A stretch of 64,000 nucleotides of DNA from positions 62,001 to 126,000 of the forward strand of contig NZ_JAHCLU010000008.1 of assembly GCF_018448785.1 (NCBI RefSeq), read 5' to 3'. The DNA comes from Halomonas jincaotanensis. Its GTDB lineage: Bacteria; Pseudomonadota; Gammaproteobacteria; Pseudomonadales; Halomonadaceae. The position numbers and the translations under genes are program-made. The notes below the pieces were generated by a model that was not told the DNA's origin, ran no database searches, and saw nothing but the letters and a program-made list of their open reading frames with translations. Positions 28,863-37,971 of the stretch are shown here, piece by piece. Each line of letters starts with the position of its first letter. Within the stretch, counting starts at the first letter, position 1.

Positions 28863-28884
28863 CGGGCAAGCGTAAGCCTGCCCG
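28863..28884. terminator. Hairpin between DUF3565 and PLDc_N genes
   Basis: CGGGCAAGC and GCCTGCCCG pair over 8 of 9 positions (one A-C mismatch) around a GTAA loop, between the two convergent stops. The T tract is weak on both strands; likely a shared terminator. Confidence 0.5.
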
Positions 28885-28909
28885 ATCAAACCGGTGCCCG
28901 TCAGGATCG

Positions 28910-29089
28910 CTACCCCTTGGGACCGAACAGGAACCAGATGATCAACCCGACCAAGGGGAAGAAGAGCAGAACGAGAATCCACAATAACTTGGCAAGGCCA
29001 CCCGCCGAACTCTTGGCAACCTTGACGATCGCCCAGATGACGATGATAAGCCAGATTAGACCCAGCAAACCGCCTATTTCGATACCCAT
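28910..29089 (-). CDS. PLDc_N domain small membrane protein
   Basis: 59-residue protein made almost entirely of two hydrophobic helices, ending in PLVGLIIWFLFGPKG, the hallmark of the phospholipase D nuclease N-terminal (PLDc_N) family in stand-alone form. ATG 29089 is preceded by AAGGAG at 7 nt. The much longer frame through this start is antisense to the antiporter gene and is not real. Function unknown; possibly a membrane anchor or cell-envelope stress protein. Confidence 0.8.
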   Translation of the reverse strand: MGIEIGGLLGLIWLIIVIWAIVKVAKSSAGGLAKLLWILVLLFFPLVGLIIWFLFGPKG

Positions 29090-29314
29090 TCGACGTCTCC
29101 TTGTCAGTTCGGCACATTGCCACCCCTTCATTACCATAGCGCGATAGTGCTGTACAAATCTTGCGGCGTGGCCACCCGACGTCCCAACACACCAAAAGGC
29201 GTCACGGGCGGCGCGGCGCGAAGGGCCGGGTGAGGTAGAATAGCGCCTTCGCTTGTCGCTCGAAACGTTGCTCGCCAGTCGAAATTTTTGCTCGTCAGTC
29301 GAAAGGAGACGCCC

Positions 29315-31144
29315 TTGGCCATTGGATTGCTGCTCAACATCCTCATCTTTCTCGCCGCCGCGGTGATGATCGTGCCGATCTTCAAGCGGCTGGGGCTGGG
29401 TGAGGTGCTGGGCTACCTGGCCGCCGGGGTGGTAATCGGTCCCTCGGTGCTGGCGCTGGTCCCCGATGCTGATGGGGTACTGCAGTTCTCTCAGGTCGGC
29501 ATTGTCTTCCTGCTGTTTGTAATTGGCCTGGAGCTCAAGCCTTCGCGCCTGAAGGTGATGCGAAAATCGGTTTTCGGCTTCGGTAGCCTGCAGGTGGCCG
29601 TGACCACCACGCTGCTTTCCATGGCTGCCTGGTGGCTGGGCCTGGCGCCAGCGGCCGCGCTGGTGGTGGGGTTCAGCCTGGGGCTCTGCTCCACCCCCCT
29701 GGTGCTGCATCTGCTCGGCGAACGCAAGGAGCTGCAGACCCGCCACGGTCGCAATTCCTTCGCCCTGCTGCTGTTCCAGGATCTCGCGGCTATTCCGGTG
29801 CTGGCGGCGATCCCCATGCTGGCCGCCGACAGCCTGATGGCCAACGGGGCCCTGCCGCTGCTGCGCGAAGTGGTGGTTGCAGCGGGCGCCTTCGCGGGCC
29901 TGATCATCGGCGGCCGCTTCCTGCTGCGCCCGCTGTTTCACTACGCCGCCGCTACCCGCAGCCGCGAGGTGTTCGCCGGCACCGTCCTGCTGGTGGTCAT
30001 CGGCGCCGCCCTGCTCATGGAACTCGCCGGGCTGTCCATGGCGCTGGGCGCCTTCGTGGCCGGCGTACTGCTCGCCGATTCCGAATACCGCCACAGCATC
30101 GAGGCGGATATCGAACCCTTCCGAGGGCTGCTGCTGGGGCTGTTCTTCATGGCCGTGGGCATGACCGCCCAGATTGCCCTGCTGGCCGAGATGCCGCTGA
30201 CGATTCTCGCGCTGACGCTGGGCCTGGTAGTGTTCAAGGGTATCGCGGTGGGCCTGGCCGCGCGCCTCTATGGCCGCGGCTGGAAGGAGTCGATCACCCT
30301 CGGCGTGTTGCTCTCCCAGGGCGGTGAATTCGGCTTCGTGCTGCTATCCGCCGCTGCCACCGCGACCCTGCTAGACGCCGATCTGGTCGGCCTGCTGATC
30401 CTGGTGATCACACTTTCCATGGCGACCACGCCGCTGCTCTTCCAGGTGCACGTCCACGGTGTGCGCAAGCTGTTCCGCAAGCGCCGCGAGAAGACGGTCT
30501 TCGACAGCCCGGCCGACGAGTCTCCGGAAATCCTGATCGCCGGCTTCGGCCGTTTCGGGCAGATCATGGGCCGCGCCCTGCAGGGGCTGAAGATTCCCTA
30601 CACCGTGCTGGATATCAACGCCGACCAGGTGGAGTTCGTGCGCCGCTACGGCAACAAGGTATATTTCGGCGATGCCTCGCGCACCGACCTGCTCGAGGCC
30701 GCAGGCGCCAGGCGGGCCAGGATTCTGGTAGTCGCCGTCGGCGACCCCCCGGCCTCGATGCGTATCGTCGAGCAGGTCAGGCGCCACTTTCCGCATCTCA
30801 AGCTCTATGCCCGGGCGCGGAACCGCTATCACGCCCACCTGCTGATGCGCGCCGGGGTGACGCATATCGTGCGCGAGCTTTTGCCCGCGAGCCTCGAGTT
30901 GACCCGCGACGCGCTGATCGGACTGGGCATTCCTGCCGAGCAGGCCCAGCACACCGTCGATACCTTTCGTACACACGACGAGCAGGCCCTGCTGCGCCAG
31001 CTCGAGGTGTTCGGCAACGAGAAGAAGCTCATCCAGACGATCCAGGAGGCCGCGCGGGAACTGGAGACGCTCTACGAGGCCGACGAGGATATTGCCACGA
31101 CCAGCCCCGCCATCAAGAGCGCCACCAAGTCAGCCGGCGGGTAA
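29315..31144 (+). CDS. CPA2 family K+/H+ antiporter with RCK domain (KefB/KefC-like)
   Basis: 609-residue cation:proton antiporter-2. About 12 membrane helices fill the first 385 residues, including the KefB-type VFLLFVIGLELKPSRL and ALGAFVAGVLLADSEYRH motifs. A cytoplasmic RCK/TrkA-N domain follows, with the Rossmann loop LIAGFGRFGQIMGRAL and a conserved acidic VLDIN. Kef-type systems expel potassium under electrophile stress and are gated by glutathione adducts; that detail is not provable here. TTG 29315 is chosen because AAAGGAG lies 6 nt upstream. The 3 prime end overlaps the convergent helicase gene by 15 bp. Confidence 0.88.
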   Translation: MAIGLLLNILIFLAAAVMIVPIFKRLGLGEVLGYLAAGVVIGPSVLALVPDADGVLQFSQVGIVFLLFVIGLELKPSRLKVMRKSVFGFGSLQVAVTTTLLSMAAWWLGLAPAAALVVGFSLGLCSTPLVLHLLGERKELQTRHGRNSFALLLFQDLAAIPVLAAIPMLAADSLMANGALPLLREVVVAAGAFAGLIIGGRFLLRPLFHYAAATRSREVFAGTVLLVVIGAALLMELAGLSMALGAFVAGVLLADSEYRHSIEADIEPFRGLLLGLFFMAVGMTAQIALLAEMPLTILALTLGLVVFKGIAVGLAARLYGRGWKESITLGVLLSQGGEFGFVLLSAAATATLLDADLVGLLILVITLSMATTPLLFQVHVHGVRKLFRKRREKTVFDSPADESPEILIAGFGRFGQIMGRALQGLKIPYTVLDINADQVEFVRRYGNKVYFGDASRTDLLEAAGARRARILVVAVGDPPASMRIVEQVRRHFPHLKLYARARNRYHAHLLMRAGVTHIVRELLPASLELTRDALIGLGIPAEQAQHTVDTFRTHDEQALLRQLEVFGNEKKLIQTIQEAARELETLYEADEDIATTSPAIKSATKSAGG

Positions 31145-33496
31145 ACGCCACCACCCCGGTAGCCGCGAACGCACCTCGCGGCGCGCGAAACGATCGTCCA
31201 TCAGCACCAGGGTACCGCGATCTTCGGGGCCACGAATTACCCGCCCCGCCGCCTGCACTACCTTGATCAGACCCGGCACCCGGTAAGCGTACTCGTCGCC
31301 ACGGCCGAAGCGAGCCTCGAGCCTGGCCTTGAGCGCCTCGTTGAAATCATCAAAGGGCGGCAACCCCAGGGTGGCGATGAAGGCGCCGATCAGCCGCTCG
31401 CCGGGCAGGTCGATTCCCTCGGCGAAGGCGCCCCCCAAGACCGCAAAGCCGATGCTCCGGCCGCCGCTGGCGAACCCAGCCAGAAAGGCGTCGCGCTCGG
31501 CTTCCGGCATGCCGCGCCGCTGGGCGCACACCGGTATCTCTGGCGCCGCCTCACGAAGCCGCGCCATTACTGACTCGAGATAGGCAAAGCTGCTGAAGAA
31601 CGCCAAATAATGGCCGGGCCGCTGGTGATACTGTCGAGCGAGCTCCTCGACGATGGGCGCGATCGAGGCGTCGCGATCGCGCAGCCGGGTGGAGATATCC
31701 GCGCGGATACGCACCTCGAGCTGGTCCGCGACAAAGGGTGAATCGACCTCCTGCCACACGGTGTCGACCGGAAGCCCCAGCAGGTCGCGATGATAGTGAG
31801 CGGGCGTCAGCGTCGCCGAAAACAACACCGCGGTTTGCGCCGCGGTGAAGCGTGGCATCAGGAAGTCCGCCGGTATCAGGTTGCGCAGCCCCAGCACCGC
31901 ACGGCCGCGCCCCGCGCAGGACAGGTCGCAGAGCGAGTGGTCGCCGAAGGACTCGGCGAGCCGACAGAAGGCGAGCGCCTCGAACAGCACCTCCTGCAGC
32001 TCGGTGCCGGCTTGCTCCGGGTGTTCGCCGAGGTACTCGGTGATCGCGCTGGCCAGCTGCTGCATCGCGGCGACCAGCTTGCCGGGAAGCGCCTCGAGGA
32101 TGCGATAGTTCGACGCGCCCTGCTCTTGGGACGCCGACTCGCGCACGAGGGCCTGCCACTGCCGCGACGCGCGTGCCAGTGGCCGGGACAACGCCTCGGG
32201 TGCGAAGCGACGCAGGCGGTTGAGGCGCCGCTGGTCCAGCTCGGCGCTGTACATGCCCCTGGCCCGTGCCACCAGATTGTGCGCCTCGTCCACCAGCACG
32301 CCGAACCGCCAGCCGTTGGCTTGGGCCAGGCCATGCAGCAGGGCATTAGCATCGAAGTAGTGGTTGACGTCACCGACGATCACGTCGCACCAGCGCGCCA
32401 GCTCCTGGCCCAGATAATACGGGCAGACCCGATGCGCCAGGGCGACCTCGCGCAGGCCCTCGCGATCGAGCCAGCCCTGCGCGACCGCGGCCTCACGTGC
32501 CGCCGGCAGCCGGTCGTAGAAGCCCGCCGCCAACGGGCAGGCCTCGCCATGACAGGCGCGGTCGGGATACTCGCAGGCCTTGTCGCGGGCCACCAGTTCC
32601 AGCACCCGCAGCGGCAAGGCGCCTTTCTCACCTTTCTCACCTTTCTCACCTTTCTCATCTCGCTCAGCTCTCGCATCGCGCTCACCGTCGTTATTCGTCG
32701 GGCTCGTCTGTTTTTCGACACCCAGGCTGACCAGCGCGTCCAGCGCTAGCCGCCGCCCCGGGGTCTTCATGGTCAGGAAGGCGATGCGGTCAAGCGACTG
32801 GCGTGGCATGGCCGCGAGCAGGGGGAAGAGTGTCCCCAGCGTCTTGCCAATACCGGTGGGCGCCTGGGTGAGCAGGCAGCGTCCGGTGGCCGCCGCCTTG
32901 TAGACGCCCTCGGCGAGTTCGCGCTGGCCGACGCGAAACGACGCGTGCGGAAAGCGCAGCCGACGCAGGGCGGCGTCGCGGTGAACGCGATGCGCGGCCT
33001 CCTGCCAAGCCCAGGCGAGAAAGCGGCGACACTGCGTGGTGAAGAACGCCTGCAGGTCATCGGCAGTGGTGGTCTCGGCCAGCACCGTCTCGCGCCCGGT
33101 CGCCACCTCCAGATAGACCAACGCCAGGGTCACCGAGCCAAGGCCCCGCTCGGCGCACAGCAGCGCCCCGTAGACCTTTACCTGCGCCCAATGCAGGGCG
33201 CGCTGATTCTCGGCCATGCGATCCAGCCGTCCGCGGTGGGTCTTGATCTCCTCCAGGCGATTCGCCGTTGGATCGTAGCCGTCGGCGCGGCCGGACACGG
33301 TCAGCCCCTCGACCCGGCCGGTGAGCGTCAGTTCGGCCTCGTAGGCATCGCCACGGCGCCCCGCGACCAGCGCATGGCCGGCGATGCCTTCCCGGGCACT
33401 GGGCGAGGGCGTGAAGCGGTGGTCGAGATCGCCGCTTCGCGCGGTAAAGTCGCACAATGCGCGGACGGCAACGCGGTAGTCCTCCCTTGGAGTCAT
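31130..33496 (-). CDS. XPD/DinG-type helicase with N-terminal PD-(D/E)XK domain
   Basis: 788-residue fusion. Residues 1 to about 180 look like a RecB/Cas4-type nuclease fold: GRADGYD (Asp72), LEEIKTH (Glu83, Lys85) and the downstream QVKVYGALL motif. From residue 185 follows a superfamily 2 helicase: Walker A QAPTGIGKTLG, the Fe-S cysteines CEYPDRACHGEAC and VCPYYLG as in XPD/DinG, Walker B VDEAHN, and C-terminal motifs VLFSATLTP and VQAAGRVIRGPED. A low-complexity EKG repeat lies between motif I and the Fe-S domain. Its ATG overlaps the FAN1-type nuclease stop by 4 nt, implying joint action in DNA repair. Confidence 0.87.
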   Translation of the reverse strand: MTPREDYRVAVRALCDFTARSGDLDHRFTPSPSAREGIAGHALVAGRRGDAYEAELTLTGRVEGLTVSGRADGYDPTANRLEEIKTHRGRLDRMAENQRALHWAQVKVYGALLCAERGLGSVTLALVYLEVATGRETVLAETTTADDLQAFFTTQCRRFLAWAWQEAAHRVHRDAALRRLRFPHASFRVGQRELAEGVYKAAATGRCLLTQAPTGIGKTLGTLFPLLAAMPRQSLDRIAFLTMKTPGRRLALDALVSLGVEKQTSPTNNDGERDARAERDEKGEKGEKGEKGALPLRVLELVARDKACEYPDRACHGEACPLAAGFYDRLPAAREAAVAQGWLDREGLREVALAHRVCPYYLGQELARWCDVIVGDVNHYFDANALLHGLAQANGWRFGVLVDEAHNLVARARGMYSAELDQRRLNRLRRFAPEALSRPLARASRQWQALVRESASQEQGASNYRILEALPGKLVAAMQQLASAITEYLGEHPEQAGTELQEVLFEALAFCRLAESFGDHSLCDLSCAGRGRAVLGLRNLIPADFLMPRFTAAQTAVLFSATLTPAHYHRDLLGLPVDTVWQEVDSPFVADQLEVRIRADISTRLRDRDASIAPIVEELARQYHQRPGHYLAFFSSFAYLESVMARLREAAPEIPVCAQRRGMPEAERDAFLAGFASGGRSIGFAVLGGAFAEGIDLPGERLIGAFIATLGLPPFDDFNEALKARLEARFGRGDEYAYRVPGLIKVVQAAGRVIRGPEDRGTLVLMDDRFARREVRSRLPGWWRLPAG
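32622..32657 (-). repeat. Four tandem 9-bp units encoding EKG repeats
   Basis: CCTTTCTCA is repeated four times without mismatch. In the helicase frame this encodes consecutive Gly-Glu-Lys units inside a low-complexity insert. Copy-number change keeps frame, so length can vary without inactivating the gene. Confidence 0.85.
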
Positions 33497-35226
33497 GGCT
33501 CCGCCTGCCAGGTCACATGGCAAACGACGGCGGGCATGGCATGGCGGTGGAAGAACGCCAGCCAGCGGCGCTGGTTGTCCTGGAGACGATCCCCCGGTCC
33601 CTTGACCTCGATGAACCGATAGCGCGGCGCCACGCCGCCGGCCTGCGGCAGGAATTGGATCAGGTCCGGCAGACCGGCGCGGTTGGCCTTGAGATCACTG
33701 AGCAGCCGCTCGAAGCACAGTTGCAGGTGCTCGGCCGGCAGGCCATCCAGCGCCTGATCGATCAAGCTTTCGTTAAGCACGCCCCAGCTCACGAAGGGTG
33801 ATACGAGGCCGTATTTCTCTCGCCAGGTGGCGCGGATCGCCTCCCGGTAGCTGCCGTCGGCAAGCTTGCCCAGGCAGGCAGCGAAACGCTCGCGGCGACG
33901 CTTCACGAAATCCTCGCGATAGAGATCGGCCGGGCCGCTGTGAAAGGGATGGAAGAAGGCGCCGGGCAGGGGCGCGAAGACCGCCTCCCAGCAGAGCAGG
34001 CCGAAGAGCCCGGTGAGCAAGGTGTTTTCCACGTAATGCACCGGCGCCCGCTCGCGTGATAGATAATCGCGCACGGCCAGTTCCACACAACACGCCGTGC
34101 CGTCACGGCCGAGCGACGGCAGACACAGCGACCAGCGTTCGGTGACGGGTTCGACCGCACGCGGCAGCGCGGGGCGACCCAGCCGACGGCGGAGCCGCGG
34201 CAGCAGGCGCTCAAGCGCCTGAGCCTCGGCGTCATCGCCCGAGCCATCAGCTATCGTACCCAAAGCACGCTCGGCGAGGGTATGCGCGCGCGCGTGTTCG
34301 CCGCACCGCTCCAGCAGGCGTAAATGGCGGATGCGTGCCTCGCGCTCGCCGGTCTCGCCGTGCCCTGCCTCGGCATATAACGCCACGGCCGCATCGAGCT
34401 GCCCTGCCCGTTCGGCCTCGCGCCCCAGCTGGTAGAGCAAGCGATTGCGCCGCCCGTACAGCCAGGCATTGTCCGGGGGGATATCGGGCAGCTCGGCGTG
34501 TAGCGAGACCGACGCCTCGCCCTCCTCCAGACGCTCACGCAGCCGGTGCATGGCGAGATAGGCATCGACCTCATGGCGGTGCTGGAACACGCGGGACGAC
34601 GACGCGAAGGGGACACGCTCGAAGCGCTGGAGGCCCAGCTCGGCAAGCACGAATTCCGACCAGTCCTGGCGCAGGTTACCGAAGAACATCAGCCGCAGCC
34701 GGTCACAAGTCGCCATGACGGTGAGGCGTACGATCCGATCCGCTGCCGACGGCCACCAGTCAGTGAGCCGGCGAGGCTCGGTAAGCCGCGGCGACAGCGC
34801 CTCGTGCAGCTGCGCCTTACCCGCGGTGCTCGTCAATCCTGCCGCCGCGGATTCGCCGGCCAGGGCGTTACGCAGCTCCTTCAGGCGCAGCTGACGAAAC
34901 AGGACCTCCAGCGACAGCACCGGGTCGGGATCGACCCAGCCGGCCTCGACCAGCGACGCAAGCGCCGCGGACGTGTCGCCGATCTCGGCATAGGCGAGTT
35001 TCGCCTGGCGAAAATGCTCACCCTTGCGCATCACCATGCGCACCAGCAGCGCCTGGGTCGGCCGCGGCAGCACAGCGAAGCCGATGATGAAATCGCGCTC
35101 CGTCTCGTTCAGCAGATCCCCATGGCGCTCGGCAACCCACTCCAGCACGAAGCGGAAGTTCACCAAGTAGTAGAAAGGATCGTCCAGCGGCGCGGTCACC
35201 GCGGAAGGAGGGAAAGCACTGTTCAT
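33493..35226 (-). CDS. FAN1-type VRR-NUC structure-specific nuclease
   Basis: 577-residue bacterial FAN1 homologue. The C-terminal VRR-NUC domain shows LPDLIQF (Asp521), RFIEVKGPGDRL (Glu540, Lys542) and QDNQRRWLAFF, the catalytic motif of this nuclease. The N-terminal 450 residues contain SAP-like and TPR-like helical regions and the segment PAEHLQLCFERLLSDLK. FAN1 enzymes cut flap and crosslink-stalled DNA; bacterial versions act on 5 prime flaps. Length is close to Pseudomonas FAN1. It is the upstream gene of a two-gene operon with the helicase. Confidence 0.9.
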   Translation of the reverse strand: MNSAFPPSAVTAPLDDPFYYLVNFRFVLEWVAERHGDLLNETERDFIIGFAVLPRPTQALLVRMVMRKGEHFRQAKLAYAEIGDTSAALASLVEAGWVDPDPVLSLEVLFRQLRLKELRNALAGESAAAGLTSTAGKAQLHEALSPRLTEPRRLTDWWPSAADRIVRLTVMATCDRLRLMFFGNLRQDWSEFVLAELGLQRFERVPFASSSRVFQHRHEVDAYLAMHRLRERLEEGEASVSLHAELPDIPPDNAWLYGRRNRLLYQLGREAERAGQLDAAVALYAEAGHGETGEREARIRHLRLLERCGEHARAHTLAERALGTIADGSGDDAEAQALERLLPRLRRRLGRPALPRAVEPVTERWSLCLPSLGRDGTACCVELAVRDYLSRERAPVHYVENTLLTGLFGLLCWEAVFAPLPGAFFHPFHSGPADLYREDFVKRRRERFAACLGKLADGSYREAIRATWREKYGLVSPFVSWGVLNESLIDQALDGLPAEHLQLCFERLLSDLKANRAGLPDLIQFLPQAGGVAPRYRFIEVKGPGDRLQDNQRRWLAFFHRHAMPAVVCHVTWQAEP

Positions 35227-35296
35227 GCATCCATGATACCAAGCCCGCCGGGGCCGCGACAGCAGGTGATGCCTGACGCAGCGTTTACAACCCCTT

Positions 35297-36334
35297 CTAC
35301 AGCCCCGTCGCCAACGCCTTTACCACCTCGGCCGCCGGTATCGCGCGACAGGCGCTGGCATTCTGCCCGGCCCATAGCGGCGAAAAGTCGCCGCTGCCCT
35401 GCGCCTCGGCGGCGGCGCGCAGCGGGGCGATGGCGGCAGTGGCAAGCGGAAAGGCGGGGGCGGCTGCGCTGATCGGGCCGAGTTCGCGCATCAGCCGGGT
35501 GACGATGCCGCGGGCCGGACGACCGCTGTAGAGGTTGGTCAGCGCCGTATGGCGTGCCGCGTCGCTTTGCAGTGCCTGGCGATGTAGCGCCGAGGTGGTG
35601 GCCTCGGGGCAACACAGGAACGCGGTGCCGACCTGCACCGCCGAGGCGCCAAGTGCGAGTGCCGCGGTCACGCCACGAGCATCGGCGATTCCGCCGGCGG
35701 CGATGACCGGCACCTCGACCGCGGCAACGATCTGCGGCAGCAGCGCGAAGGTGCCGACCTGGCGGGTAAGCTCGTCACTCAGGAACATGCCGAGATGACC
35801 GCCGGCCTCGAGGCCCTGTGCAATCACCGCGTCGACACCACGCGCCTCCAGCCACCGCGCCTCCTCCACCGTGGTCGCCGACGACAGGACGACCGCGCCC
35901 CAGGCCTTGACGCGCGCCAGCAATTCCGGTGCCGGCAGACCGAAATGAAAGCTCACGACCTCGGGACGAAACACCTCGAGCGCGTCGCAGGCTTCATGAT
36001 CGAAGGGCCGGCGCCCGGGCACCGAGGCCACGCTGTCGATATCCAGGCCGAACTCGGCGTAGTAAGGGGCCAGCGCGGCGTGCCACCGGGCCTGGCGGTC
36101 GGCGTCCGGCACGGGCGGGGTGTGGCAGAAAAAGTTGACGTTCAGGGCCCGGGTGGTGCGCTTGCGAATCAGCGCGAGCTCGTCGGCCATGGCGTCAGGG
36201 CCGAGCATCGCACAGGGCAAGGCGCCCAACGCGCCGCTCGCCGAGACGGCGGCGGCCAGTGTACTGCCTTGCACACCCGCCATGGGCGCCTGGAGAATCG
36301 GCAGGTCGATGTCGAGCCGATCGGTCAGTGTCAT
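35297..36334 (-). CDS. Nitronate monooxygenase
   Basis: FMN-dependent enzyme of the 2-nitropropane dioxygenase family that oxidises propionate-3-nitronate and similar toxins. 345 residues in a TIM barrel: start PILQAPMAGVQGSTLAAAVSASGALG, catalytic-region His in VSFHFGLP, and flavin-phosphate motif GLEAGGHLG with IAAGGIAD and ALGASAVQVGTAFL. Its ATG overlaps the BrkB gene stop by 4 nt, so it is the third gene of a retropepsin-BrkB-NMO operon. Class I versus class II assignment is not certain. Confidence 0.9.
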   Translation of the reverse strand: MTLTDRLDIDLPILQAPMAGVQGSTLAAAVSASGALGALPCAMLGPDAMADELALIRKRTTRALNVNFFCHTPPVPDADRQARWHAALAPYYAEFGLDIDSVASVPGRRPFDHEACDALEVFRPEVVSFHFGLPAPELLARVKAWGAVVLSSATTVEEARWLEARGVDAVIAQGLEAGGHLGMFLSDELTRQVGTFALLPQIVAAVEVPVIAAGGIADARGVTAALALGASAVQVGTAFLCCPEATTSALHRQALQSDAARHTALTNLYSGRPARGIVTRLMRELGPISAAAPAFPLATAAIAPLRAAAEAQGSGDFSPLWAGQNASACRAIPAAEVVKALATGL

Positions 36335-37365
36335 GAAGAATCTCCTCGATCGTCAGCGTTTTGATCGGGGGCGTTTTGAACGGCTGAGTGGCGTTTCCGG
36401 CCGACACGCCGCCAGGGCCACTTGCGCCCCAACGTGTCGGCGGCGTAGGCATTGCGCTCGCCCGGGGGACGTGGTTCGCCGACGGTGGTATCGCGGTAGG
36501 TCTGGCGCTCCATTTCGGCATTAAACTCCGCGCCCAGCAACACGACGAACGCCGAGAGCCAGAACCACAGCATCAGCATCACCACCGCACCCAACGAGCC
36601 ATAGACCTCACTCAGATTGACCACCCGGCTGAAATAGAACGATAACCCGCCGGAGCCGATCAGCCACATCAGCGTCGCGATGATGGAGCCGACACTGAGC
36701 CAACGCCAGCGCGGCGGCCGCCGATAGGGTCCGAAACGGTAGAAGACGCCGATGACCAGCATCATCACCAGCAATAGCACCGGCCAGCGTAGCCACACAA
36801 TCACCGTGACCAGCTGTGTATCGAGGCCCAGCATGCCGATAGCCAGCGGGAAGAAGGCGACGAAGGCGATGGTGATGAGCAGCACCAGGATCAACCCCAG
36901 CGTCAGCGCCGCGACGATCAAGCCGCGGTGCAGCGGCCCTCGGCGGTCCGCTTCGCCATATACCACATTCAGCCCCACCACCATCCACAGCACACCCTTG
37001 GAAGCAACGAACATCGCCACCACCACGCTGCCAAGGGCCGTCAGGCTAAGGCCTGTGCTGGTGCTCCCCCCTATCTTGCGAGCTTGGTCGTTGATCAGGC
37101 TCGACGCCTCGGGCGGCAGATAGCGGCTGAGCTCGACAATTTGATTCGCCAAGTCCTGGGGGTTCATCACCAGCGCCCAGATCGAGATGATCGCGGCGAT
37201 GGTCGGAAAGAGCGCCAGCATGGCATTGAAGGCGATGCCAGCGGCCATCATGGCGACGAGATCCTGAAGCGTCTCCTGCTTGACGCGCCACAGGATATCC
37301 AGCCATCCGGCCGCGGGGATCTGACCGGGCTTGCCGGCGCAGCGACCGCGTTTGGGCTTCGCCAT
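36331..37365 (-). CDS. YihY/BrkB family membrane protein
   Basis: 344-residue inner-membrane protein with six predicted helices. Family features: a soluble N-terminus with MMAAGIAFNAMLALFPTIAAIISIWAL as helix one, VVMLMLWFWLSAFVVLLGAEFNAEMER as the final helix and C-terminal tail of about 60 polar residues. Members were once annotated as ribonuclease BN; the true role is unknown. ATG 37365 has GAGG five nt upstream; the GTG at 37371 is an alternative. It follows the retropepsin gene by 7 bp and overlaps the NMO gene by 4 nt. Confidence 0.9.
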   Translation of the reverse strand: MAKPKRGRCAGKPGQIPAAGWLDILWRVKQETLQDLVAMMAAGIAFNAMLALFPTIAAIISIWALVMNPQDLANQIVELSRYLPPEASSLINDQARKIGGSTSTGLSLTALGSVVVAMFVASKGVLWMVVGLNVVYGEADRRGPLHRGLIVAALTLGLILVLLITIAFVAFFPLAIGMLGLDTQLVTVIVWLRWPVLLLVMMLVIGVFYRFGPYRRPPRWRWLSVGSIIATLMWLIGSGGLSFYFSRVVNLSEVYGSLGAVVMLMLWFWLSAFVVLLGAEFNAEMERQTYRDTTVGEPRPPGERNAYAADTLGRKWPWRRVGRKRHSAVQNAPDQNADDRGDSS

Positions 37366-37372
37366 AAGCACC

Positions 37373-37897
37373 TCAGTTGCGTTGCGAAGGAAGAAGCATC
37401 ATCCGCGAGTCACGAATCTCGATGTCGAAACGGTTGAGGAAGCTCATTCCCAGCAGCGCCGTATCACCGTCCAGGCCCGGGCTGATGGATCCTCGTACCT
37501 GGCTGGCAGAAAAGCCGCCCAGGCTCACCTCATCGAGGGTGGTGAGCTCGCCGCGCACCAGTCCGTTGGCGGTATTGAACCAGGCGCTGCCGCTTGGGGC
37601 GAGCCCCAGCCGCTCGGCCAGGTCGCCGGGCACCGCCACGTAGGTCGCCCCGGTATCGAGCAGAAAATCTACGGGCTCGCCATTGATGCGCCCGGTGGCC
37701 ACGAAGTGGCCCGAGCGGTTGCGCTCCAGCACCACCGGCTCGCCCTCACCGCCCACGGCATTGACCAGGTGGGCATTCGGATTGCGCTGGCTCTCCAGAT
37801 AACCATGGAACCACCAGCTTCCGGTGCCCAAAAGCAGCATCCAGAACAGCAGCATCATGCCGAACCCGGCACGCCGGGTAGAACGCTCTTCGCTCAT
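37373..37897 (-). CDS. Retropepsin-like aspartic protease, membrane anchored
   Basis: 174-residue protein with one N-terminal membrane helix (about residues 12-30) and a periplasmic aspartic protease domain. The active-site motif FLLDTGATYVAVP (Asp81) is of the retroviral type, used as a homodimer, and LLGMSFLNRFDIEI is the conserved C-terminal family segment. Clan AA members like this are common in proteobacteria, with undefined substrates. It is the first gene of the operon with the BrkB and NMO genes. Confidence 0.88.
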   Translation of the reverse strand: MSEERSTRRAGFGMMLLFWMLLLGTGSWWFHGYLESQRNPNAHLVNAVGGEGEPVVLERNRSGHFVATGRINGEPVDFLLDTGATYVAVPGDLAERLGLAPSGSAWFNTANGLVRGELTTLDEVSLGGFSASQVRGSISPGLDGDTALLGMSFLNRFDIEIRDSRMMLLPSQRN

Positions 37898-37971
37898 GAC
37901 AGACCCTCCCGGCCGACCATCAGCCGCTATCCGTTATGACCATCATGGTACATCGTCATTCCCAGCGAGGG

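Noticed and set aside
28910-30094. 394-codon minus-strand frame ending in the PLDc_N protein
   Set aside because: Only the last 59 codons are a real gene with its own ribosome-binding site; the rest is antisense to the antiporter.
32622-32657. Short regular repeats as a CRISPR-like array
   Set aside because: The units are 9 bp, contiguous and in frame inside a coding region, so they are a protein repeat.
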